The notes below the pieces were generated by a model, which was not told the DNA's origin, did no database searches, and saw only the letters and a program-made list of their open reading frames with translations. Shown here one piece after another: positions 1 to 5,417 of a stretch of DNA of 8,608 bases. This DNA is from an uncultured Aquincola sp. (GTDB taxonomy: Bacteria > Pseudomonadota > Gammaproteobacteria > Burkholderiales > Burkholderiaceae), in NCBI GenBank assembly GCA_937883885.1, contig CAKZXL010000558.1:1-8608 (forward strand). Reading direction: 5' to 3'. The translations under genes and the position numbers were made by a program. Position 1 is the stretch's first letter, and each line of letters starts with the position of its first letter.

Positions 1-10
1 GGCCCATCAT
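1..10 (-). CDS. First codons of the next minus-strand gene, probably a DctD-type response regulator (partial)
   Basis: On the minus strand the last bases of the sensor kinase gene read ATGATGGGCC. The kinase stop TGA (9-7) overlaps an ATG at 10-8, and a second in-frame ATG follows at 7-5. Such stop/start overlaps are typical of translationally coupled two-component pairs, and DctB kinases are usually followed by dctD, a sigma-54-activating response regulator. Only three codons are visible, so the identity is inferred wholly from context. Confidence 0.3.
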
Positions 11-1788
11 GCCGTGTGGCTGGGCCGCAGCGGCAGCATCAGCACGAAGGCCGCGCCGCCCTCGGGCCGGTTGTGGCCGGCCAGGCTGCCGCCCAGTTCA
101 CGCGCGATGTGGGCCGAGATCATCAGCCCCAGGCCCAGGCCGGCGCCGGCCGGCTTGGTGGTGGCAAAGGGCTCGAAGAGGCGCGGCAGCATGTCGGGCG
201 CAATGCCCGGCCCGCTGTCTTCCACGCTGATGCGGCCGCGGCCGTCGGCGATCACCGCCTCGAAGCGCAGGCGCCGCTCGGGCGAGGCAGCCATCGCGTC
301 GATGGCATTGCCCAGCAGGTTCACCAGCACCTGTTCCAACCGCAGCTCTTCGGCCATCACCGTGAGGGCCGGCGGGTCGATGTGCTGCTCGAAGTCGATG
401 CCCACCGCGCGCAGCCGCGGCTGCACCTGCAGCAGCGCGCCCTGCAGCACCCGCTGCACCGGCACCGGCACCGCCTGCGGCGGCGCCTTGTGCGCAAAGC
501 CCTTGAGCTGCTGCGTCAGCCTGCCCACGCGGTCCACCAGCTGGCCGATGCGGCTCAGGTTCCACTTGAGGTCTTCGGGCTTGTCGCGCTCCAGCAGCAC
601 CACCGCGTTGTCCGACAGCGTGCGCAGCGCGGCCAGCGGCTGGTTCAGCTCATGCACGATGCCGGCCGACATCTGGCCCAGCGCGGCCATCTTGCCGGCA
701 TGCAGCAGCTCGCTCTGCGCGGCGCGCAGCTCGGCGGTGCGTTCTTCCACCTTGGTTTCCAGGCTGTCGCGCGCGGCCTTGAGCACCACCTGCAGCGCCG
801 CCTGGTTGGCCATGCGCTGGCGCAGCGTGCGACGGCGCAGCCAGAAGATCAGCAGCGCCATCAGCGCCACCAGGCTGGCCATGCCGGCGGCCAGCGCCAG
901 CGTGCGGGCCTGATCGACCACCGGCCACAGCTCGTCCAGCACGTAGATGCGCCAGCCGGTGCGCGGCATGGCCCGCTGCGAGACGGCGTACTGCGTGCCG
1001 CCCAGCGCCACCACCTCGTTCGGGCCGGCGCCTTCGGCGGGCCGCGGCTGCCAGTCGATGGGCACCAGCGTGGCATGGCCGTAGGGGCGGCTGCGGTCGA
1101 TCTCGGCGCGCGCGGCGGCCGACAGCGGCTGCAGCGGCCGAAAGCGCCAGACGTCCTGCGTGCTCAGCACCACCACGCCGTTCTCGTCCACCACCATCAC
1201 CTGGCCGGGCAGGCGGCGCCAGGCGTCTTCGGCATCGGCCAGCCGCACCTTGACGGTGGCCAGGCCCAGCGGCCGGTTGTCGCGGCTGAGCTTGTACGAG
1301 AGGTAATAGCCCGGCCGCCGGCTGGTGACGCCCACGCCGTAGAAGCGCCCTTGGCCCTTGGCCAGCGCCGAGCGCACGTAGGGCCGGAAAGAGAGGTCGT
1401 GACCGACCGGCGTGCCGGGCTGGTCCCAGTCGGCCCCGGCCAGCGCCATGCCGCGGCGGTCGACCACGTACAGCATGTCGGCGCCCGCGGTGGCATTGAT
1501 GCCGCGCAGGTAGCGGTTCACCTCGTCGCGCAGGGCGGTGTCGTCGGGGCGCTCCAGCAGGTCGAGCACGCTGGGCGTCATCTCCAGCACCGAAGGCAGG
1601 TAGTCGAAGCGGGCCACCGCGGCTTCCAGCGTGCTGGCGATCATGTCCAGCCGGTGCTGGGCCGCGTCGTCCAGCCGCTGCAGCGCGGCGCGGCGGCCGG
1701 CCGCATGCGCGCCCAGCGCCGCGGCCACCACCAGGGCCAGGGCCAGCAGCACCGTCATCAGCAGGGCAAGGGAACGCAGGCGCTTCAC
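7..1788 (-). CDS. dctB: DctB-type C4-dicarboxylate sensor histidine kinase
   Basis: 593-residue inner-membrane kinase, the normal size for DctB. Residues 1-5 (MKRLR) precede a first membrane helix at about 7-29. A periplasmic double-PDC sensor region spans about 30-290 and includes SFRPY (133-137) and PGYYLSY (159-165), the type of segment that binds succinate, malate or fumarate in DctB. A second helix lies at about 296-317, followed by a charged coiled-coil linker (about 330-365). The kinase core has the H-box HELNQP with phospho-accepting His379, the N-box with N490 and N494, the G1 box DSGPG (524-528) and the G2 box GAGLGLG (548-554), so it looks fully active. The start is GTG (1788-1786). 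It has no clear Shine-Dalgarno sequence, but it keeps the basic residues before helix 1; the alternative ATG at 1758 would remove them and has no better ribosome site. The dctA-like gene 1.3 kb away is the likely target. Ligand identity is inferred. Confidence 0.9.
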   Translation of the reverse strand: MKRLRSLALLMTVLLALALVVAAALGAHAAGRRAALQRLDDAAQHRLDMIASTLEAAVARFDYLPSVLEMTPSVLDLLERPDDTALRDEVNRYLRGINATAGADMLYVVDRRGMALAGADWDQPGTPVGHDLSFRPYVRSALAKGQGRFYGVGVTSRRPGYYLSYKLSRDNRPLGLATVKVRLADAEDAWRRLPGQVMVVDENGVVVLSTQDVWRFRPLQPLSAAARAEIDRSRPYGHATLVPIDWQPRPAEGAGPNEVVALGGTQYAVSQRAMPRTGWRIYVLDELWPVVDQARTLALAAGMASLVALMALLIFWLRRRTLRQRMANQAALQVVLKAARDSLETKVEERTAELRAAQSELLHAGKMAALGQMSAGIVHELNQPLAALRTLSDNAVVLLERDKPEDLKWNLSRIGQLVDRVGRLTQQLKGFAHKAPPQAVPVPVQRVLQGALLQVQPRLRAVGIDFEQHIDPPALTVMAEELRLEQVLVNLLGNAIDAMAASPERRLRFEAVIADGRGRISVEDSGPGIAPDMLPRLFEPFATTKPAGAGLGLGLMISAHIARELGGSLAGHNRPEGGAAFVLMLPLRPSHTA

Positions 1789-1844
1789 GGCGGACAGGAA
1801 GTGGCGAGGGCAGGCGGACGGACAGGCAGGCGGGCGCGAATGCT

Positions 1845-1883
1845 AACTGCCCGGGGGGTGACGCTACCCCGGTTGCGGCAGTT
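1845..1883. promoter_or_regulatory. Nested inverted repeat in the dctB/lipoprotein divergent intergenic region
   Basis: In the 181-base gap between the divergent dctB and lipoprotein genes, AACTGCC (1845-1851) pairs perfectly with GGCAGTT (1877-1883). Inside it CGGGG (1852-1856) pairs with CCCCG (1867-1871), leaving GTTGC (1872-1876) unpaired on one side. It could be an operator for one or both divergent promoters or a structured leader. A weak plus-strand promoter-like pair, TTGCGG (1873-1878) and TACAAA (1894-1899) with a 15-base spacer, overlaps the right arm. The pairing is seen directly; the function is unknown. Confidence 0.4.
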
Positions 1884-1969
1884 CACACCTGCGTACAAAC
1901 CGAAGCGTGGCGCGGTCGGCAAGCGGCGCGCCCAGGGCGTTGAAGGGGTGCATGACACAGGAGATCGCC

Positions 1970-2260
1970 ATGGACAGCCGCATCGATGCCCCTTCCCGCC
2001 GGGTCGGCGCCGCCGCCGCCTGCGCGGCGTTGCTGGCGGCCGGCCTGCTGGGCGGCTGCGCGGTGTATGCCCCACCGCCACCGCCGGTGTACGACGCCTA
2101 CGGGGCGCCGGTGGTGGTAGGCCCGCCGGTGGTGGGCGTGGCGCCCTACCCGGGCGCGATCTGGATCGAAGGCGGCTGGGTCTGGCGCGGCGGCCACCGC
2201 GAGTGGGCGCCCGGCCGCTGGGACCGGGGGTACGGGCGCGGTGGCGGCTGGCGCCGGTGA
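1970..2260 (+). CDS. Small WXXGXW-repeat lipoprotein
   Basis: 96-residue predicted lipoprotein. The start ATG at 1970 is chosen because AGGAG at 1959-1963 sits six bases upstream; in-frame ATGs further upstream lack such a site and would bury the signal peptide. Residues 10-11 are Arg-Arg, followed by an Ala/Leu-rich stretch and a lipobox LGGC with Cys30. The mature part begins with a Pro run (35-39) and a Pro/Val/Gly-rich segment, then Trp/Gly repeats WIEGGW (65-70), WRGG (72-75) and WAPGRW (79-84), ending in a Gly/Arg/Trp tail. The W-x-x-G-x-W spacing is that of the YXWGXW/WXXGXW repeat family, common in beta-proteobacterial lipoproteins of unknown function. Ala follows the Cys, so outer-membrane sorting is expected. 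It lies between dctB (divergent) and the gntR gene (convergent). No link to dicarboxylate transport can be read from it. Confidence 0.85.
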   Translation: MDSRIDAPSRRVGAAAACAALLAAGLLGGCAVYAPPPPPVYDAYGAPVVVGPPVVGVAPYPGAIWIEGGWVWRGGHREWAPGRWDRGYGRGGGWRR

Positions 2261-2271
2261 ATGGAGCACCC

Positions 2272-2333
2272 GGCTTCACGGGTACGTGAAGCCACCCGCC
2301 AAGCGGGTTGCGCGGCCGCCTTCGGAGCGGCCG
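2272..2333. terminator. Three tandem hairpins between convergent genes
   Basis: The 84-base gap between the lipoprotein stop and the gntR stop holds three perfect inverted repeats in a row. The first is GGCTTCACG (2272-2280) with CGTGAAGCC (2285-2293), loop GGTA. The second is ACCCGC (2294-2299) with GCGGGT (2303-2308), loop CAA. The third is CGGCCGC (2313-2319) with GCGGCCG (2327-2333), whose loop on the plus strand contains C-TTCG-G, a stable tetraloop. No T-run follows on either strand, so this is not a textbook intrinsic terminator. Its place between converging genes suggests a two-way terminator or 3'-end protector. Confidence 0.55.
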
Positions 2334-2344
2334 GGCGGCGGCCG

Positions 2345-3052
2345 CTAAACGGATCTCGGCCGCGGCGGCGCAACGGGCGCCAGCGTGGCGCGCAGGCGGT
2401 CCTGGGCGCTTTGTTCTTCGGCCGCATGCTGGCCGATCGACGACTCGACGTTGCCGATGTGGTCCAGCATCAGCCGCTCGGCTTCGTCCACCTGGCCGTC
2501 GGCCAGCGCGGCGACGATGCGCTCATGGTCCTGGCACGAAGCCAGGGCCTCGTGGCTGCTCTGGTACAGCGTGGCCACCAGCGTGGTGCGGGCCGTGAGG
2601 TCGCGCAGCATGTCGGCCAGCAGCCGGTGGCCCAGGCATTCGGCCAGGCACACATGAAAGTCGGCCAGCAAAAAGGCGCGCGTGGCCGGGTCGGCGCCTT
2701 CGATGGCGGCTTTCTCGTCCTCGATGTGCCGGCGCAGCCGGCCCAGCACCTGCTGCAGCGGCCGGCCCTCGGTCTGGCGCAGGATGCCGGCTTCCACCGC
2801 GCGTCGGGCCGAGAAGGCGTCGCGCGCTTCCTCGATCGAGGGCTCCACCACGTACCAGCCCTTGCGGCTGCGCACCTCCACGAAGCCGCGCGCCTGCACC
2901 TGCATCAGCGCTTCGCGCACCAGCGTGCGGCTGACGTCGAACAGCTCGGCCAGGTCCTGCTCGCCCAGGCGCTCACCGGGCTTGAGCTTTTGCGCCAGGA
3001 TCGATTCGACGATGCGCTCGGCGATGGCGGACTGGCTGTTGCTGGACGACAT
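2345..3052 (-). CDS. GntR-family (FadR/FCD subfamily) transcriptional regulator
   Basis: 235-residue DNA-binding regulator of the usual FCD length. The winged helix occupies about residues 8-71, with PGERLGEQDLAELFDVSRT (25-43) leading into VREAL (45-49) and the wing RKGWYVVEP (63-71). The all-helical FCD ligand domain spans about 75-215. Metal/ligand-type residues visible are His133 (in ADFH), His176 (in QDHERI) and His198 (in LDHIG). The usual Asp four residues before the first His is Leu129 here, with Asp131 nearby instead. The gene starts 11 bases after the stop of the dctA-like gene on the same strand. No strong Shine-Dalgarno sequence precedes it, only GAG overlapping that stop, so it is probably translated by coupling. 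FCD proteins commonly bind organic acids, so it probably represses its own operon in response to a transported acid. That role is inferred. Confidence 0.87.
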   Translation of the reverse strand: MSSSNSQSAIAERIVESILAQKLKPGERLGEQDLAELFDVSRTLVREALMQVQARGFVEVRSRKGWYVVEPSIEEARDAFSARRAVEAGILRQTEGRPLQQVLGRLRRHIEDEKAAIEGADPATRAFLLADFHVCLAECLGHRLLADMLRDLTARTTLVATLYQSSHEALASCQDHERIVAALADGQVDEAERLMLDHIGNVESSIGQHAAEEQSAQDRLRATLAPVAPPRPRSV

Positions 3053-3063
3053 GGCGCGGCACT

Positions 3064-4395
3064 CTAGCGCAGCGCCGGCTGCGCCACCGGCAGCGTGGGC
3101 GTTGCGTCCACGGCTTCGTCGGCCACCGGCGGCGGCACTTCACCGTTGAGCACCGCATGGGCCCGCTCGCGGTCGATGTCACCCTCCCAGGCGGCGATGG
3201 CCACGGTGGCCACGCAGTTGCCGATCAGGTTGCCCAGCGCGCGGGCGATGCCCATGAACCAGTCCACCGACAGCACCAGCACCAGGCCGATGGCGGGGAT
3301 GGCCGGAATGGCATGCAGCGTGGCCGCCAGCACCACGATGGCCGAGCCCGGCACGCCATGCGCGCCCTTGCTGGTGACCAGCGAGATGGCCAGGATGGTC
3401 AGCAGGTCGGCGGTGGAAATCGGCGTGTTGGTGGCCTGCGCGATGAACACCGCCGCCAGCGTGATGTAGATCGAGAAGGCGTCGAGGTTGAACGAGGAGC
3501 CGGTGGGAATGACCAGGCCCACGGTGCTGTCGCGGATGCCCAGGCGCTTGAGCTTGGCCATGACCTGCGGCAGCACGCTGTCGGACGAGGTGGTGGCCAG
3601 CACCACGGCCAGCTCTTCACGCAGGTAGCGCAGCAGCTTGACGAGGCTGAAGCCCGAGGCCCGCATGATGAGCCCCAGCACACCGAACACGAAGATGAAC
3701 ACCGCGCCGTAGAACAGCGCCACCAGCATGCCCAGCTGCTTGAGCGAGCCCATGCCGTACTTGCCCACGGTGAAGGCGATGGCGCCCAGCACACCCAACG
3801 GCGCCAGCTTGATGATCAGGCCCATGATCTTGAACATCACCTGGCCCAGGTCGTCCACCAGGCCGGCCACGGCCTTGCCGCGCTCGCCCAGCAGCGACAG
3901 CGCGCAGCCGAACAGGATGGCGAACAGCAGCACCTGCAGCACGTCGCCGGTGGCGAACGCGTTGACCACGGTGGTGGGAATGAGCTTGAGCGCGAACTCG
4001 GTGAAGCCGCCGCCGGTGAGCTTGCTGGCGTTGTCGGCATAGGCGCTCATGGCCTTGGCGTCCAGCGTGGACGGGTCCACGTTCATGCCCACGCCGGGCT
4101 GGAACCACCAGGCCAGCAGCAGGCCCAGCGCCAGCGCCACGCCGGTGACCAGCTCGAAGTAGATGAGCGACTTCATGCCCACCCGGCCCACGCGCTTCAG
4201 GTCGCCGGCGCTGGCGATGCCGTGCACCACCACGCAGAACACGATGACCGGGATCAGCATCTTCACCAGCTTGATGAAGCCGTCGCCCAAAGGCTTGAGC
4301 TGCACCGCGATGGCGGGGAAGAAGTAGCCGAGCAGCACGCCGGCAACGAGGGCCAGCACCACCTGGCCGAACAGGGAACGGAAGAACCGAGGCAT
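3064..4395 (-). CDS. dctA: DctA-like dicarboxylate/cation symporter (DAACS family)
   Basis: 443-residue inner-membrane carrier, close in length to DctA, with many hydrophobic helices from residue 8 to about 402. The start ATG (4395) is preceded by GGAGAG (4406-4401) at five bases; the longer frame to 4455 would begin with TTG inside an operator-like palindrome. Family landmarks are the first hairpin TTSSDSVLP (268-276), the helix 7 motif PTGSSFNLDAFSIY (297-310), the second hairpin TSKGAHGVPGS (341-351) and the helix 8 segment DWFMGIARALGNLIGN (378-393) with Arg385. Standard DctA has NLDGTS where this has NLDAFS, and MSEARALTN where this has MGIARALGN, so substrate preference may differ. The Asp that holds the amino group in glutamate carriers is Gly382 here, which favours a non-amino dicarboxylate. 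The last 40 or so residues form a Pro/Ala/acidic tail. The gntR gene follows 11 bases downstream. A transporter of this family is near certain; the substrate is not. Confidence 0.88.
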   Translation of the reverse strand: MPRFFRSLFGQVVLALVAGVLLGYFFPAIAVQLKPLGDGFIKLVKMLIPVIVFCVVVHGIASAGDLKRVGRVGMKSLIYFELVTGVALALGLLLAWWFQPGVGMNVDPSTLDAKAMSAYADNASKLTGGGFTEFALKLIPTTVVNAFATGDVLQVLLFAILFGCALSLLGERGKAVAGLVDDLGQVMFKIMGLIIKLAPLGVLGAIAFTVGKYGMGSLKQLGMLVALFYGAVFIFVFGVLGLIMRASGFSLVKLLRYLREELAVVLATTSSDSVLPQVMAKLKRLGIRDSTVGLVIPTGSSFNLDAFSIYITLAAVFIAQATNTPISTADLLTILAISLVTSKGAHGVPGSAIVVLAATLHAIPAIPAIGLVLVLSVDWFMGIARALGNLIGNCVATVAIAAWEGDIDRERAHAVLNGEVPPPVADEAVDATPTLPVAQPALR

Positions 4396-4443
4396 CACCA
4401 CTCTCCAAAGCACTGAGAAGGACCGGACAAACTGAACGACATC

Positions 4444-4457
4444 GCTTGTATGCAAGC
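4444..4457. promoter_or_regulatory. Palindromic operator candidate for the GntR/FCD regulator
   Basis: GCTTG (4444-4448), TATG, CAAGC (4453-4457) is a perfect 5-base dyad. Its core TTGTATGCAA differs by one base from TTGTATACAA, a core recalled from operators of several FCD-type GntR regulators. Another CAAGCAA copy at 4466-4472 repeats the half-site CAAGCAA of 4453-4459, 13 bases away. It lies 49 bases before the dctA start codon and would overlap the predicted sigma-54 start site, a good place for repression. The dyad is seen directly; the binding protein is inferred from the co-transcribed gntR gene. Confidence 0.55.
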
Positions 4458-4467
4458 AATGTAGTCA

Positions 4468-4483
4468 AGCAAGAGCCGTGCGC
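4468..4483 (-). promoter_or_regulatory. Candidate sigma-54 (-24/-12) promoter of dctA
   Basis: The minus strand reads GCGCACGGCTCTTGCT. Against the sigma-54 consensus TGGCACG-N4-TTGC(A/T) it keeps GCACG, the exact four-base spacing and the whole TTGCT element, and differs only at the first two bases. The missing first G of the -24 GG pair is a real weakness. Transcription would start near 4457. Dicarboxylate carriers under DctB/DctD control are sigma-54 dependent, and a DctB kinase lies in this window. A sigma-70 alternative, TTGCTT with 16 bases to TACAAG (4450-4445), overlaps the same stretch. Confidence 0.5.
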
Positions 4484-4508
4484 GATGCTCGCAAACCCGA
4501 AGTGGTGC

Positions 4509-4533
4509 GTGCCGCCCCATCCCGGGGCGGCAC
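4509..4533. terminator. Perfect 10-base inverted repeat between the PEP-CTERM gene and dctA
   Basis: GTGCCGCCCC (4509-4518) pairs with GGGGCGGCAC (4524-4533) around the loop ATCCC. It starts 25 bases after the PEP-CTERM stop codon on the minus strand, where a terminator would be expected, though only scattered Ts follow. It also lies about 50-75 bases upstream of the predicted dctA start, so it could instead be an upstream site for a DctD-type activator. Confidence 0.55.
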
Positions 4534-4557
4534 AGAGATGCTCGGTAGAGCGGTGGA

Positions 4558-5316
4558 TCAGCCCGCGTGACGGCCGCGGCGCCACGCGGCGATGCCGACG
4601 CCCAGCAGCCCCAGCCCCATCAGCGCGGCGGCCTGGGGCTCGGGCACCGCCAGCGCCACCGTGGCGCTGACCGAGCCCGGGTTGTCGAAGTAGTAGGCCG
4701 AGGTACCGACGAAGTTGTACGCATCGACGAAGCCCAGGTACAGCCGGGTGGCCTGGACCGGTGCGGTGAAGGTGAGCAAGGCGCCAGCCGCGTCGTCGCG
4801 GCCCGCGCGGCCGTCGCCAACGAAAAACACCTGGTACAGCCCCGGCGCCTGGCTCTGCGGGTTGTTGGCGTCCCAGGCCGGCAGCGCAGCGGGCGCGGGC
4901 TGGCCGAAGGGGTCGGTCTCGGAGCCGAACATCGCCACCAGCGGCAGCTGGGTGTTGCCCGCGGCATTGGAAATGCCGTTGAGCCCCGTGATGTTGGAAG
5001 CCGGCCCCAGCCAGTTGCCGCCCTCGGGGGTGGCCAGCGCGCCCGGGTTGGAGCAGCAGTTGAGCCCGCCGGTGACCGACGTGAAGGTAAATACCTTGCC
5101 GCTGCCGGCCGTGAAGCTGACGTAGGGCGCATCCGTGGCCGCACCGGTCACCGAACCGCTGTGCCCGAACACCTGGTACAGGCTGACCGTGCCTGCCAAG
5201 GTGAAGGAAGCCGTGCCGCCCGGCGCGATCGCGGTCTGCGCGCCCGCCGAGGTCGCGGTGCCCGCCGCAATGCAGGCTACCAGCGCCAGTGCCTGAGCCG
5301 TCGTTTGAACCGTCAT
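4558..5316 (-). CDS. PEP-CTERM sorting-domain exported protein
   Basis: 252-residue exported protein with a PEP-CTERM tail: VPEP (224-227), a hydrophobic helix (about 228-244) and a basic end (WRRGRH, 245-250). Such tails are processed by exosortase in exopolysaccharide-producing Gram-negative bacteria. The start ATG at 5316 has AAGGAGA (5327-5321) four bases upstream. The signal peptide runs to about Ala26 (AGA before Gln27); unusually, it has no Lys or Arg before its hydrophobic core. The body is rich in Gly, Ser, Thr and Phe, as in beta-sheet proteins, with adjacent cysteines at 87-88. The stretch VFFVGDGR (163-170) to ATRLYLGFVDAY (189-200) and FDNPGS (210-215) resembles PA-IL/LecA-like domains seen in other PEP-CTERM proteins, so sugar binding is possible but unproven. 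The gene is divergent from lysR. No exosortase is in the window. Confidence 0.85.
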   Translation of the reverse strand: MTVQTTAQALALVACIAAGTATSAGAQTAIAPGGTASFTLAGTVSLYQVFGHSGSVTGAATDAPYVSFTAGSGKVFTFTSVTGGLNCCSNPGALATPEGGNWLGPASNITGLNGISNAAGNTQLPLVAMFGSETDPFGQPAPAALPAWDANNPQSQAPGLYQVFFVGDGRAGRDDAAGALLTFTAPVQATRLYLGFVDAYNFVGTSAYYFDNPGSVSATVALAVPEPQAAALMGLGLLGVGIAAWRRGRHAG

Positions 5317-5405
5317 GCTGTCTCCTTGCTTGTGGTGTGATGCATCGTCCAACGTAGCCGGCCCACCACCCCGCGTCACTCCCTAAGGCAGCCACAGCCT
5401 GCGCT

Positions 5406-5411
5406 TACAGT
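5406..5411 (+). promoter_or_regulatory. Possible -10 box for a leaderless lysR transcript
   Basis: TACAGT at 5406-5411 matches four of six bases of TATAAT and sits so that transcription would begin at or next to the lysR ATG (5418). No Shine-Dalgarno-like sequence lies in the bases before the ATG, which fits a leaderless message. No convincing -35 element is visible. An inverted repeat AGGC-N7-GCCT (5386-5400) and a palindrome GATGCATC (5339-5346) also lie in this divergent gap and could be regulator sites. Confidence 0.25.
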
Positions 5412-5417
5412 CGGCCG

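Noticed and set aside
1907..1969. Extended start for the WXXGXW lipoprotein
   Set aside because: The ATG at 1970 has AGGAG at optimal distance and gives a compact signal peptide; the extension is not signal-like.
16..2289. Very long plus-strand open frame opposite dctB (757 codons)
   Set aside because: It is rich in His, Gln, Arg and Ala without domain logic, lies opposite a clear kinase gene, and even runs through the intergenic region. It is a GC-rich antisense shadow.
3157..4416. Long plus-strand open frame opposite the dctA-like gene
   Set aside because: His/Gln/Glu-rich composition mirrors third-position GC bias of the transporter gene on the other strand; no family motif.
4396..4455. 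Longer N-terminus for the dctA-like protein, starting at 4455
   Set aside because: The codon there is TTG inside the operator-like palindrome, at or beside the predicted transcription start, with no ribosome site. The ATG at 4395 has GGAGAG at five bases.
3617..5395. Long minus-strand frame spanning dctA, the intergenic gap and the PEP-CTERM gene
   Set aside because: It crosses two genes that each have good motifs and ribosome sites in other frames; the translation is low-complexity.
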